A DNA stretch of 52,446 nucleotides from an uncultured Pelagibacteraceae bacterium (lineage in GTDB: Bacteria > Pseudomonadota > Alphaproteobacteria > Pelagibacterales > Pelagibacteraceae). The notes beneath the pieces were generated by a model that saw only the letters and a list, made by a program, of their open reading frames with translations, ran no database searches and was not told the DNA's origin. A program made the translations under genes and the position numbers. Below, one piece after another: positions 10,340-19,572 of this stretch (the stretch's first letter is position 1; each line of letters starts with the position of its first letter). The stretch lies in contig CACNYE010000003.1 of NCBI GenBank assembly GCA_902624515.1, positions 1 to 52,446 on the forward strand, given 5' to 3'.

Positions 10340-10738
10340 ATGAGAGATCCGAATAATCCATGTTTATTTTGTAATGTTAAAGAGAGTGGAGTTGCGTATG
10401 AAAATAATTTAGCTTACGCTAGTTATGATTCTTATCCAATTTCAAAAGATCATTGTCTTATTATTCCCAAAAGACATATAAAAGATTATTTTAATTTATC
10501 CCAAAATGAATTAATAGCATGTGACGAACTTATTAAGATCGTTAAAAATGAAATAATTAATAAAGATCAATCAGTAAAAGGTTTTAACATTGGAACAAAT
10601 ATCGGAAAAGTCTCAGGTCAGTCGATTTTTCATTGTCACATTCATTTAATTCCAAGAAGAGTTGGGGATGTAGAGAATCCTCAAGGTGGAGTAAGATCTG
10701 TCATACCAAACAAACAACATTATAAGAGAGAGAAATAG
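10340..10738 (+). CDS. HIT family protein
   Basis: CLFCNV, HCLIIPKRHIKDYF, QSIFHCHIHLIPRR (HxHxHxx). Confidence 0.93.
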   Translation: MRDPNNPCLFCNVKESGVAYENNLAYASYDSYPISKDHCLIIPKRHIKDYFNLSQNELIACDELIKIVKNEIINKDQSVKGFNIGTNIGKVSGQSIFHCHIHLIPRRVGDVENPQGGVRSVIPNKQHYKREK

Positions 10739-10838
10739 GCTGTTATTAAAGATAAATTGACTTGAGTTTGAGGTTGAACTATTAATTCAACTATATATAA
10801 AACTTTAAAATAATTCTAAAATTTAACCAAAGGCGGAA

Positions 10839-11633
10839 ATGTTAAATAATAATCCTTTTTCTATGTTAGCAGAGACGATTTCTCCACTAGCTATGCAATT
10901 CTTCATAATAGCTATGGTATTATTGATTGTTATAGGAACTATTATTCAAATGATACATCATAAAAATCTTAAATACTTTTTTGAAAATGCGAAAAAAGCA
11001 AAATTATCCGCAACGAAAAAATTAGGAATTGGAGAAAAAACAGCAATAGTTGCAAAAACAACCGTTGTAGATATTGGCACAACGTCGGAATTAGGTTTTG
11101 GAAAAAGAAGATTAGCTCATGTACTTGGAATGTACGGTACAATATTATTTTGGATATCTTCAGCTGTTTTAGTTTTTTGTTACACTGGTGCAGGTAAATC
11201 AAACTCCGAAACTTGGTCAATGCTTTGGCATGTTGGAGCTATTTTGACTTGTCTAGGTGGTTTTTGGTTTTGGTTTTTTTTAAGAGTAGACGTATCTGCA
11301 GAAGCTCATCCTTGGTATAGAATTATTAAAGCAGATTTATTTGTGTTAGCATTGTTAGCTTGTTCTACTTTTGGATTAGCTTGGTCGTTTACACAATTTA
11401 ATGATCAATTAGGATTATCTTATTTATTTTTGACTTTATTTGTAGCTTCAAACTTGATTTTATTTGGTGGGGTTTATTGGTCAAAATTTGCTCATATGTT
11501 TTATAAACCTGGAGCTGCAATACAAAAAAATTTAGCTGAAGCTGATGGATCTAGAGACAATCTTCCTCCACCAGCTGATGCGCCTGAGCAATTTGGCCTA
11601 GGCATAAAAAGAGAAGAGCCAAAACATTATTAA
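10839..11633 (+). CDS. aprM: Membrane protein associated with APS reductase (AprM-like)
   Basis: 264 aa, multi-TM, immediately upstream of aprB-aprA; preceded by AAGGCGG SD-like site. Confidence 0.8.
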   Translation: MLNNNPFSMLAETISPLAMQFFIIAMVLLIVIGTIIQMIHHKNLKYFFENAKKAKLSATKKLGIGEKTAIVAKTTVVDIGTTSELGFGKRRLAHVLGMYGTILFWISSAVLVFCYTGAGKSNSETWSMLWHVGAILTCLGGFWFWFFLRVDVSAEAHPWYRIIKADLFVLALLACSTFGLAWSFTQFNDQLGLSYLFLTLFVASNLILFGGVYWSKFAHMFYKPGAAIQKNLAEADGSRDNLPPPADAPEQFGLGIKREEPKHY

Positions 11634-11665
11634 TATGATAACTAAAAAGGGAGAAAATTAAAATT

Positions 11666-12136
11666 ATGTCAACTTTTGTATATATGACAAGATGTGATGG
11701 TTGTGGGCACTGTGTAGATATTTGTCCATCGGATATAATGCACATTGATGAAAATATAAGAAGAGCAAAAAATATTGAACCAAACTTTTGTTGGGAGTGT
11801 TATTCTTGTGTTAAAGCATGCCCAAATCATGCAATAGATGTAAGAGGTTATGCTGATTTTGCTCCAATGGGACATAGTGTTAGAGTAAGAAGAGAAGAGG
11901 AAAAGGGAACAATTTCTTGGAAAATAAAATTTAGAAATGGCACAGAAAAAAACTTTGTTTCACCAATTACAACAAAACCTTGGGGAAAGTTTATACCTAA
12001 ACTTGCAGAGGGTGATACACCTAATCAAGGAGAAATCAATTCACAAAGACTATATAGTGAACCTGAAGGGTTAAATACAAACAAAGAGTTACCTGCAGTA
12101 CCAAAAGAATCATTTAAAAAAGGAGTTTACTACTAA
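11666..12136 (+). CDS. aprB: Adenylylsulfate reductase beta subunit
   Basis: Two 4Fe-4S motifs (CDGCGHCVDICPSD; CWECYSCVKACPNHAIDVRGYADFAPMG). Confidence 0.95.
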   Translation: MSTFVYMTRCDGCGHCVDICPSDIMHIDENIRRAKNIEPNFCWECYSCVKACPNHAIDVRGYADFAPMGHSVRVRREEEKGTISWKIKFRNGTEKNFVSPITTKPWGKFIPKLAEGDTPNQGEINSQRLYSEPEGLNTNKELPAVPKESFKKGVYY

Positions 12137-13995
12137 TGGCAAAACACAAAACTCATTTTGAGGATTGCGATGTTTTAGTAGTTGGTGGAGGTATGGCTGG
12201 AACAGGAGCAACCTTCGAAGCAAGACATTGGGGAAGAGATTTAAAAATTGTTTGTGTAGAAAAAGCCAACATAGATAGAAGTGGTGCTGTCGCTCAGGGT
12301 TTATACGCAATTAACTGTTACATGGGTATGCAATGGGATGAAAATCAACCAGAGGATCATGTAAGATATGCAAGAAATGATTTAATGGGAATGGTTAGAG
12401 AAGATTTAGGTTATGACATGGCACGACATGTAGATTCTACAGTTCATATGTTTGATGAATGGGGTCTTCCAATGATGAAAAATGAAAAGACTGGAAGATA
12501 TTTAAGAGAAGGTAAATGGCAAATAATGATTCATGGCGAAAGTTATAAACCAATCGTTGCTGAGGCTGCTAAAAAATCTGCAGATAAAATTTATAATAGA
12601 ATAATGGTTACTCATCTTTTAATGGATGAAGCTAAAGAGAATAGAATTGGTGGAGCTGTTGGTTTCAACATGAGAACTGGTGACTTTCATGTATTTAGAG
12701 CAAAAACAGTAATAGTTGCAGCAGGTGGGGCATCTCATATTTTTAAACCTAGAGCAGTTGGAGAAGGAATGGGAAGAACCTGGTATGCACCATGGAGTAA
12801 TGGTTCAGCATATGCATTACCTATTGCAGCTGGTGCAAAGATGACTCAAATGGAAAATAGAATTGTTTTATGCAGATTTAAAGATGGCTATGGTCCTGTT
12901 GGGGCATATTTTTTACATCTAAAAACTTATACTCAAAATGCCAATGGTGAGAATTATGAGAAGAAATGGTATGATCAAACTAAAGAGTTAGTAGGTGAAT
13001 ATATTGATCACCATCCAACGCCAACATGTTTGAGAAATCATGCTTTTATTCAAGAAGTAGCAGCTGGTGGTGGGCCAATTCATATGGTAACAAAAGAAGC
13101 TTTCCAAGATCCTCATCTAGAAACAGTAGGTTGGGAAAATTTCTTAGGTATGACTGTTGGGCAAGCTGTAGTTTGGGCTTCACAAAATATTGATCCAAAA
13201 TATACTAATCCTGAATTAACAACATCAGAACCTTATGTAATGGGTTCACATGCTACTTGTTCGGGAGCGTGGGTAAGTGGTCCTGAAGATTTATCTCCAC
13301 CGGAATATTTTTGGGGATATAATAGAATGTTAACAATCGATGGTCTTTTTGGTGCAGGTGATACAGTAGGTGGTAGTGCTCATAAGTTCTCATCAGGATC
13401 ATTCACTGAAGGAAGGCTAGCAGCAAAAGCAGCGGTTAAATATATTCAAGATCAAAAAGCTGAAGGTATAAATGTTTCAGATAAACAATGTGAAGATTTT
13501 AAAAAAGCAGTCTATAAACCCTTAGAAACATACACAGTTTCTCAAAATGAAATTACTGGTGGAACAGTTTCCCCAAGCTATATTTCTCCTATTCAAGGTC
13601 TACAAAGACTACAAAAGATTATGGATGAGTACGTTGGTGGAATTACGTCAAATTATATGACTAATGGAAATATGTTAAAAAGAGCTTTGGAACTTTTAGA
13701 TTGGCTTCAAGAGGATTTAGAAAAGGTTGGAGCAGAGGATTATCATCAATTGATGAGAGCGTGGGAACTTAAACATAGAACATTGACTTCTCAATGTGTA
13801 ACTGAACATACCTTGTTTAGAGAAGAAACACGTTGGCCCGGATATTATTACAGAGGCGATCACATGAAATTAGATGATGAAAATTGGCACTGTCTAACAG
13901 TTTCAAGAAGAGACCCTAAAACTGGGAAATTCTCGATGGAAAAAGTTCCTGTCTACCATATTGTAGACGAGAATGAGAAAAAAAAGGCCTCGTAA
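12136..13995 (+). CDS. aprA: Adenylylsulfate reductase alpha subunit (FAD)
   Basis: CDVLVVGGGMAGTGATFEARHWG, IDRSGAVAQGLYAINCYMG, GSHATCSGAWVSGPEDLSPPEYFWGYNRM. Confidence 0.97.
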   Translation: MAKHKTHFEDCDVLVVGGGMAGTGATFEARHWGRDLKIVCVEKANIDRSGAVAQGLYAINCYMGMQWDENQPEDHVRYARNDLMGMVREDLGYDMARHVDSTVHMFDEWGLPMMKNEKTGRYLREGKWQIMIHGESYKPIVAEAAKKSADKIYNRIMVTHLLMDEAKENRIGGAVGFNMRTGDFHVFRAKTVIVAAGGASHIFKPRAVGEGMGRTWYAPWSNGSAYALPIAAGAKMTQMENRIVLCRFKDGYGPVGAYFLHLKTYTQNANGENYEKKWYDQTKELVGEYIDHHPTPTCLRNHAFIQEVAAGGGPIHMVTKEAFQDPHLETVGWENFLGMTVGQAVVWASQNIDPKYTNPELTTSEPYVMGSHATCSGAWVSGPEDLSPPEYFWGYNRMLTIDGLFGAGDTVGGSAHKFSSGSFTEGRLAAKAAVKYIQDQKAEGINVSDKQCEDFKKAVYKPLETYTVSQNEITGGTVSPSYISPIQGLQRLQKIMDEYVGGITSNYMTNGNMLKRALELLDWLQEDLEKVGAEDYHQLMRAWELKHRTLTSQCVTEHTLFREETRWPGYYYRGDHMKLDDENWHCLTVSRRDPKTGKFSMEKVPVYHIVDENEKKKAS

Positions 13996-14017
13996 TAATT
14001 AATTAATTTAAATATCT

Positions 14018-14368
14018 ATGGATCTATTATCTAAATCAGACGAGGAAATATTTGTAATTGGAAAACCATTTTGGGAGAATTTGGTAAGATCTTCTAATAT
14101 GAAAGATTATGGCAGTTTTACTAGAGATTTTTCTACCCAGATGTTGTTTGGGGCAAATGAAGTAGAACTAGGAAAACAGTGGGCTAATAATGATCTTATT
14201 ACTAATTTGACTGAAACTTATGAGCCATTTGGGACCTTAAGGAGAGGAGAACACATCACTATTCTAATTAAACAGACAAATAAGAAAATTCCAGGAGAAT
14301 TTTTAGGGAGACTTGTTTTAGGAGTTGAGGACGGTGAGATCAAGGTCTTTGGAGCCACAATTTACTAG
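14018..14368 (+). CDS. Hypothetical protein (116 aa) following aprA
   Basis: Clean ORF between aprA and the tauE-like gene; no family recognised. Confidence 0.65.
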   Translation: MDLLSKSDEEIFVIGKPFWENLVRSSNMKDYGSFTRDFSTQMLFGANEVELGKQWANNDLITNLTETYEPFGTLRRGEHITILIKQTNKKIPGEFLGRLVLGVEDGEIKVFGATIY

Positions 14369-14377
14369 TTCATAAAA

Positions 14378-14402
14378 AAACTATTTTAATTAATTATAGT
14401 TT
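14378..14402 (+). terminator. Weak AT-rich inverted repeat after the apr gene set
   Basis: AAACTAT…ATAGTTT (7-bp arms, 11-nt loop) just after the 116-aa ORF; T-run begins several nt later. Not a GC-rich terminator. Confidence 0.25.
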
Positions 14403-14438
14403 GACAATTTTTTTGCTAGGTGTATTGAGGATGTATAG

Positions 14439-14573
14439 ATGCACCTTTCAAATATAAAAATTCCTCAAAAAATATTAAATAAGAAAAGAGCTTTTATTAA
14501 AACTGGAATTTTTTCAGCTATTGTTACTTGTTGGGGTGTTATCTTAGTTGGAACTTTTTTGACATTTAAATAA
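14439..14573 (+). CDS. Small single-TM protein (44 aa), unknown
   Basis: Not in ORF track. Translation MHLSNIKIPQKILNKKRAFIKTGIFSAIVTCWGVILVGTFLTFK. Confidence 0.45.
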   Translation: MHLSNIKIPQKILNKKRAFIKTGIFSAIVTCWGVILVGTFLTFK

Positions 14574-14597
14574 GTTTAACAAAAAGTTTTATTTTAG

Positions 14598-15683
14598 ATG
14601 GAAGTTTTTTTACCCATAGCTCAAGTTATAGTTAGCCCAATCGAAATTCTTTTACTAAGTGCTCTTGTTGGTATTCTCTCAGGTCTATTTGGTGTAGGTG
14701 GAGGTTTTTTAATGACACCATTTTTGATTTTTTTAGGTGTTCCACCAGCTTATGCAGTTGCAAATGAAGCAAATAATATTTTAGCAACATCTGTCTCTGG
14801 ATCTACCACACATTGGTTAAAAAATACTTTGGATTATAAAATGGGTTTTATGATTGTAATTGGTGGTTCTATAGGAACTACATTAGGTATTTATACTTTT
14901 AGTTATTTTAAAGGAATTGGAAAAATAGATACAGTTATTTCACTTGCTTACATGTATATACTTGCAATAATTGGAACCTTAATGCTAGTGGAGAGCCTAG
15001 GTGAAATCGATAAAGCCAAAAGAAATATTGTAGAAAGAAAAAAATTACATGTTCATTATTGGATACATGGCCTACCTTTTAGAATGAGATTTCCCAAATC
15101 CAAGTTATATGAAAGTATTTTTACACCAATTATAATTGGTTTAATTGTTGGATTTATAGCTGCTATTATGGGAATAGGTGGAGCTTTTATTTTAGTTCCA
15201 GCAATGATTTATCTAATAAAAATGCCAACTAAATTAGTGCCAGGAACTTCATTGTTTGTGACTATTTTTGTAAGTGTGATAGTAACTTTTTTACATTCAA
15301 TCAATTACGGCTCAATAGATTTGATGTTAGTACTATTATTAGTTATCGGATCTATTATTGGTGTTCAAGTTGGTCAGAAACTAGGAGAGCAAATTGATAG
15401 CTATGGATTAAAAGCATTGTTAGCAATCTTATTACTGATTGTTGGTATTGCAATAGCTTATGATACTTTTTTTGCAGAGGAAATTTCTAACGTAATAATA
15501 AAAACACCTACTTCTGAATTAAATTTTTTCTCAAAATTTATTAAAGAATTTTCTAACGACATGCCATTCTTTTATGGGTTATTCTCGATTATGTTTGCAG
15601 TTTTTTTAGGAATAGGTGCTGCTTTTATTAGGAGATTTTTATCTAAATTGAGAAAAAAATATATAGCAAATCTAGCAAAGTAG
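14598..15683 (+). CDS. Sulfite exporter TauE/SafE family protein
   Basis: LLSALVGILSGLFGVGGGFLMTPFLIFLGVPPAYAVANEANNI and GFIAAIMGIGGAFILVPAMIYLIKMPTKLVPGTSLF repeats. Confidence 0.93.
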   Translation: MEVFLPIAQVIVSPIEILLLSALVGILSGLFGVGGGFLMTPFLIFLGVPPAYAVANEANNILATSVSGSTTHWLKNTLDYKMGFMIVIGGSIGTTLGIYTFSYFKGIGKIDTVISLAYMYILAIIGTLMLVESLGEIDKAKRNIVERKKLHVHYWIHGLPFRMRFPKSKLYESIFTPIIIGLIVGFIAAIMGIGGAFILVPAMIYLIKMPTKLVPGTSLFVTIFVSVIVTFLHSINYGSIDLMLVLLLVIGSIIGVQVGQKLGEQIDSYGLKALLAILLLIVGIAIAYDTFFAEEISNVIIKTPTSELNFFSKFIKEFSNDMPFFYGLFSIMFAVFLGIGAAFIRRFLSKLRKKYIANLAK

Positions 15684-15685
15684 TT

Positions 15686-16852
15686 TTAAGCACTTCTGTA
15701 AAGTTTTGTCATCACAAACTCTCTATGACCTAGGGCTTCAGCACAAGTTAATCTTCCATTTGCAACTTTAAGAGTAGTTTCAATAAGTTTATCACCAGCT
15801 TGAGACATATTCATTTCTCGCGAAAGTATCTTTGATACATCACAATCAATATGTTCACCCATACCTTTAACTGTTAAAGGGTTAGCAGTTAATTTAACAA
15901 CTGGTTCAATTGGATTTCCAACTATGTTTCCCTGTCCAGTAGGAAATAAATGAATATTAAAACCAGCAGCAGCTTGTAAAGTTACACATTCAGCTGCAGC
16001 AGATGAAGTGTCCATAAAATATAAGCCTTTACCTCTTTTAGGTTCTTCCGCAGGTTCTAAGACATCTATAAATTTACAATTTCCAATTTTTTGAAAATTT
16101 CCAAAAGCTTTTTCTTCAATAGTTGTTAGGCCACCTGCAATATTTCCTGCGGTCGGTTGGCTTTCGGAAAGATCATCTGTAGCTTCTTTTAAAATAAAAT
16201 CATTATAAGAATTCCATGTTTTCATGAATTTGTCTGAAGCTTCTTTTGTTGCTCCTCTAGTTGCACAAACTTTTTCAGCTCCTGTCAGTTCTGAAGTTTC
16301 ACCAAAACAAAGATGAACACCTAATGGTTCTAGTTTATCCATTAAATTTCCAACTGTTGGATTAGCTGCTAAACCCGATGTAGTGTCAGATTCTCCACAT
16401 TTAACAGAAATCCATAGATCGCTAATTGGACATTCTTCTCTTTGTTTTTCTGATGCCCACATTACAAATTCTTGTGCTTTTTTTGAGGCCTTCATCACAG
16501 TTCCAATATCCCCTGTACGCTCTATGTGAAAACCCTCTACCGGTTTTCCAGTTTTTGCAATTCCATCAACTATTTTCTTTGTCCATTTAGGCTCTATTCC
16601 TATAACAATTACAGCTGCAACATTTGGATTACTGCCAGTTCCAATCATTGTTCTAAAATGTAATTCTAAATCAGCACCAAATTGAAGTCTTCCATACGAG
16701 TGAGGCAATGCAATTGTTCCTTTGATATTGTTAGCAACTGCTTCAGCACAAGCATTTGAAATATCATCAACTGGAAGAATGATAACATGATTCCTTGTTC
16801 CTGCTCTTCCATTTTCTCTTTTATAACCTAAGAAACTTTTTGGGATTTCCAT
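15686..16852 (-). CDS. suyB: (2R)-3-sulfolactate sulfo-lyase beta subunit (UxaA C-terminal family)
   Basis: [63 protein letters not shown]; adjacent to the suyA-like gene and xsc. Confidence 0.82.
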   Translation of the reverse strand: MEIPKSFLGYKRENGRAGTRNHVIILPVDDISNACAEAVANNIKGTIALPHSYGRLQFGADLELHFRTMIGTGSNPNVAAVIVIGIEPKWTKKIVDGIAKTGKPVEGFHIERTGDIGTVMKASKKAQEFVMWASEKQREECPISDLWISVKCGESDTTSGLAANPTVGNLMDKLEPLGVHLCFGETSELTGAEKVCATRGATKEASDKFMKTWNSYNDFILKEATDDLSESQPTAGNIAGGLTTIEEKAFGNFQKIGNCKFIDVLEPAEEPKRGKGLYFMDTSSAAAECVTLQAAAGFNIHLFPTGQGNIVGNPIEPVVKLTANPLTVKGMGEHIDCDVSKILSREMNMSQAGDKLIETTLKVANGRLTCAEALGHREFVMTKLYRSA

Positions 16853-16856
16853 AAAA

Positions 16857-17141
16857 TTACCACTTCTTTGTTTTTACATTATGAACATGGACATGTTCAC
16901 CTTTTTTTATTGATTTAACAACTTTACCAATGTCATGACCGTATTTTAAAATTGTGTCACCCTCGTTTAAATCAATCATTGCAATTTTATGACCTAAGGG
17001 TATTTCATCTATTGATTGTATATTAACTGTACTGTCATTCTCCATAATCCAGCATGAGCAATCTTGCTTTGGGGTGATTTTTTCAATAACAACTACGCCA
17101 ACATTGTCTTTTTGGTCGTGAATTATAATATCTGTAGACAT
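16857..17141 (-). CDS. suyA: (2R)-3-sulfolactate sulfo-lyase alpha subunit (SAF domain)
   Basis: [60 protein letters not shown]. Confidence 0.82.
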   Translation of the reverse strand: MSTDIIIHDQKDNVGVVVIEKITPKQDCSCWIMENDSTVNIQSIDEIPLGHKIAMIDLNEGDTILKYGHDIGKVVKSIKKGEHVHVHNVKTKKW

Positions 17142-17259
17142 TTATATATAGTGTCGATTTGTTTGTTTGAATTTTGTAAAATCTTATATATTAATCGCAA
17201 AAATTAACAATTAATTTTTAAAAAAATTATTCATTTACTAATTTAGAAAGGTTCTATTA

Positions 17260-19044
17260 ATGACAAAAATGACAACAGAAGAAGCTTTTGTTAAAGTTTT
17301 ACAAATGCATGGTATTGAACATGCTTTTGGAATTATAGGATCAGCGTTCATGCCTATATCAGATATTTTTCCAGATGCAGGAATTACTTTTTGGGATGTT
17401 GCTCATGAAACTAATGGTGGATTAATTGCTGATGGTTACACTAGAGCTACAGGAAAAATGTCAATGGTCATTGCACAAAATGGACCTGGAATAACTGGTT
17501 TAGTTACACCAATTAAAACTGCTTATTGGAATCACACGCCTTTATTATTAGTAACACCACAAGCCGCAAACAAAACAATGGGACAAGGTGGCTTTCAAGA
17601 AGTTGAACAAATGAATTTATTTAAAGATATGGTTTGCTATCAAGAAGAAGTTAGAGACCCATCAAGAATGGCAGAAGTATTAAATAGAGTAATTGAAAAA
17701 GCTATTAGAGGTTCTGCACCCGCTCAAATTAATGTACCGAGAGATTATTGGTGTCAAGTTATTGATATTGATCTTCCACCGATTGTAAGATTAGAAAGAC
17801 AAGGTGGGGGAGCTGATGCAATTTCAAAAGCAGCAGATATTTTGTCAAAGGCAAAATTTCCAGTAATTTTATCTGGCGCTGGTGTAGTAATTGGTGGAGC
17901 AATTGAAGAAACAAAAAAACTTGCAGAAAAATTAGACTCACCAGTTTGCTCTGGTTACCAACACAACGATAGTTTTCCAGGAAGTCACCCTTTAGCAGTT
18001 GGACCTTTAGGATATAATGGATCAAAAGCTGCTATGGAATTAATTTCTAAAGCAGATGTTGTTTTAGCTTTAGGAACTAGATTAAATCCTTTTTCAACTC
18101 TTCCAGGTTATGGAATTGATTATTGGCCAAAGAATGCAAACATTATTCAAGTAGATATCAACCCTGATAGAATAGGTTTAACAAAAAAAGTTACTGTTGG
18201 AATTAGTGGTGATGCAAAATTAGTAGCTCAACAAATTTTAGAAAAATTATCTTCGAATGCTGGTGATACAGACAGACAAAAAAGAAAAGATTTAATTCAT
18301 CAAACTAAATCTGCATGGTTACAAAAATTATCTAGTTTAGATCATGAGGATGATGATGAAGGAACAGTTTGGAATAAAGAGGCAAGAGAAAGAGACTCAG
18401 ACAGAATGTCTCCTAGACAAGCTTGGAGAGCTATTCAAGCAGGTATGCCAGAAGATGTAATTATTTCTAGCGATATTGGGAATAATTGTGCAATAGGAAA
18501 TGCTTACCCAACTTTTGAAAAACCTAGAAAGTATTTAGCACCTGGATTGTTTGGTCCATGTGGTTATGGTTTTCCGTCTATATTAGGAGCAAAAATTGGT
18601 TGTCCTGATACACCAGTAATTGGTTTTGCTGGTGATGGAGCATTTGGAATTAGTATGAATGAAATGAGTTCATGTGCTAGAGAAGAGTGGCCAGCAATTA
18701 CAATGGTTATTTTTAGAAATTACCAATGGGGTGCAGAAAAAAGAAACACAACACTTTGGTTTGATAATAACTTTATAGGTACAGAATTAGATCCTGAATT
18801 AAGTTATGCAAAAGTTGCTGACGCTTGTGGATTAAAAGGTGTAACTGCAAGAACAATGGAAGAAACAACAAATGCAATAAAAAAATCTTGTGAAGATCAA
18901 AAAAGAGGGATTACAACATTTATTGAAATTATCTTAAACCAGGAACTTGGTGAACCATTCAGAAGAGATGCAATGAAAAAGCCTGTTAGAGTTGCCGGTA
19001 TAGATAAAAAAGACATGAAACCTCAAAAATCTTTGAATGGATGA
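17260..19044 (+). CDS. xsc: Sulfoacetaldehyde acetyltransferase (ThDP-dependent)
   Basis: TTEEAFVKVLQMHGIEHAFGIIGSAFMPISDIFPDAGI, GFAGDGAFGISMNEM, RNYQWGAEKRNTTLWFDNNFIGTEL match Xsc. Confidence 0.95.
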   Translation: MTKMTTEEAFVKVLQMHGIEHAFGIIGSAFMPISDIFPDAGITFWDVAHETNGGLIADGYTRATGKMSMVIAQNGPGITGLVTPIKTAYWNHTPLLLVTPQAANKTMGQGGFQEVEQMNLFKDMVCYQEEVRDPSRMAEVLNRVIEKAIRGSAPAQINVPRDYWCQVIDIDLPPIVRLERQGGGADAISKAADILSKAKFPVILSGAGVVIGGAIEETKKLAEKLDSPVCSGYQHNDSFPGSHPLAVGPLGYNGSKAAMELISKADVVLALGTRLNPFSTLPGYGIDYWPKNANIIQVDINPDRIGLTKKVTVGISGDAKLVAQQILEKLSSNAGDTDRQKRKDLIHQTKSAWLQKLSSLDHEDDDEGTVWNKEARERDSDRMSPRQAWRAIQAGMPEDVIISSDIGNNCAIGNAYPTFEKPRKYLAPGLFGPCGYGFPSILGAKIGCPDTPVIGFAGDGAFGISMNEMSSCAREEWPAITMVIFRNYQWGAEKRNTTLWFDNNFIGTELDPELSYAKVADACGLKGVTARTMEETTNAIKKSCEDQKRGITTFIEIILNQELGEPFRRDAMKKPVRVAGIDKKDMKPQKSLNG

Positions 19045-19420
19045 TATAAAGATAAGTTCTAATAGAAGTTTTGGAATTGTTTTTTTTGTAGTATTTTTCT
19101 TAATAGCTTTATACCCTTTAATAAATAATGAAGATATAAGAATATGGTCTCTTATAATATCTTTAATTTTTTTAATTTTAGGATTGATTAATTCTAGAAT
19201 ACTCAACCCTTTAAATAAACTTTGGTTCAAATTTGGAATTTTCTTAGGAAAGATAGTTTCCCCAATAATTATGGGAATAATATTTTTTTTAGTTGTAACA
19301 CCTATAGGTTTTATAATGAGGGTTTTAGGTAAAGATTTGTTAAATTTAAAATTTAATGCAAATAAGTCTTATTGGATTGAAAAAACTGGTCCAAAAAGTA
19401 AAATGAAAAATCAATTTTAG
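19037..19420 (+). CDS. SxtJ-like small membrane protein
   Basis: 127 aa, about 4 hydrophobic segments, …LNKLWFKFGIFLGKIVSPIIMGIIFFLVVTPIGFIMRVLGKD; upstream of DUF5989 and a carbamoyltransferase. Confidence 0.8.
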   Translation: MDDIKISSNRSFGIVFFVVFFLIALYPLINNEDIRIWSLIISLIFLILGLINSRILNPLNKLWFKFGIFLGKIVSPIIMGIIFFLVVTPIGFIMRVLGKDLLNLKFNANKSYWIEKTGPKSKMKNQF

Positions 19421-19421
19421 T

Positions 19422-19571
19422 ATGAGTTTTATAAAAGAATTTTGGGAATTTTTAAAAGTAAGAAAAAAATATTGGCTTTTACCAATAATAATAGTTCTTG
19501 TTTTATTTGGTGGATTGATTGTTTTAACGCAAGGTTCAGCGGTAGCTCCATTTATTTACACTATTTTTTAA
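19422..19571 (+). CDS. DUF5989 family small membrane protein (49 aa)
   Basis: Not in ORF track. Translation MSFIKEFWEFLKVRKKYWLLPIIIVLVLFGGLIVLTQGSAVAPFIYTIF. Confidence 0.82.
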   Translation: MSFIKEFWEFLKVRKKYWLLPIIIVLVLFGGLIVLTQGSAVAPFIYTIF

Positions 19572-19572
19572 A

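Noticed and set aside
14401-14441. TTGACA – 16 nt – TATTGA as a promoter for the 44-aa/tauE-like genes
   Set aside because: Good -35 but poor -10, and such matches are frequent by chance in AT-rich DNA; not listed as a feature.
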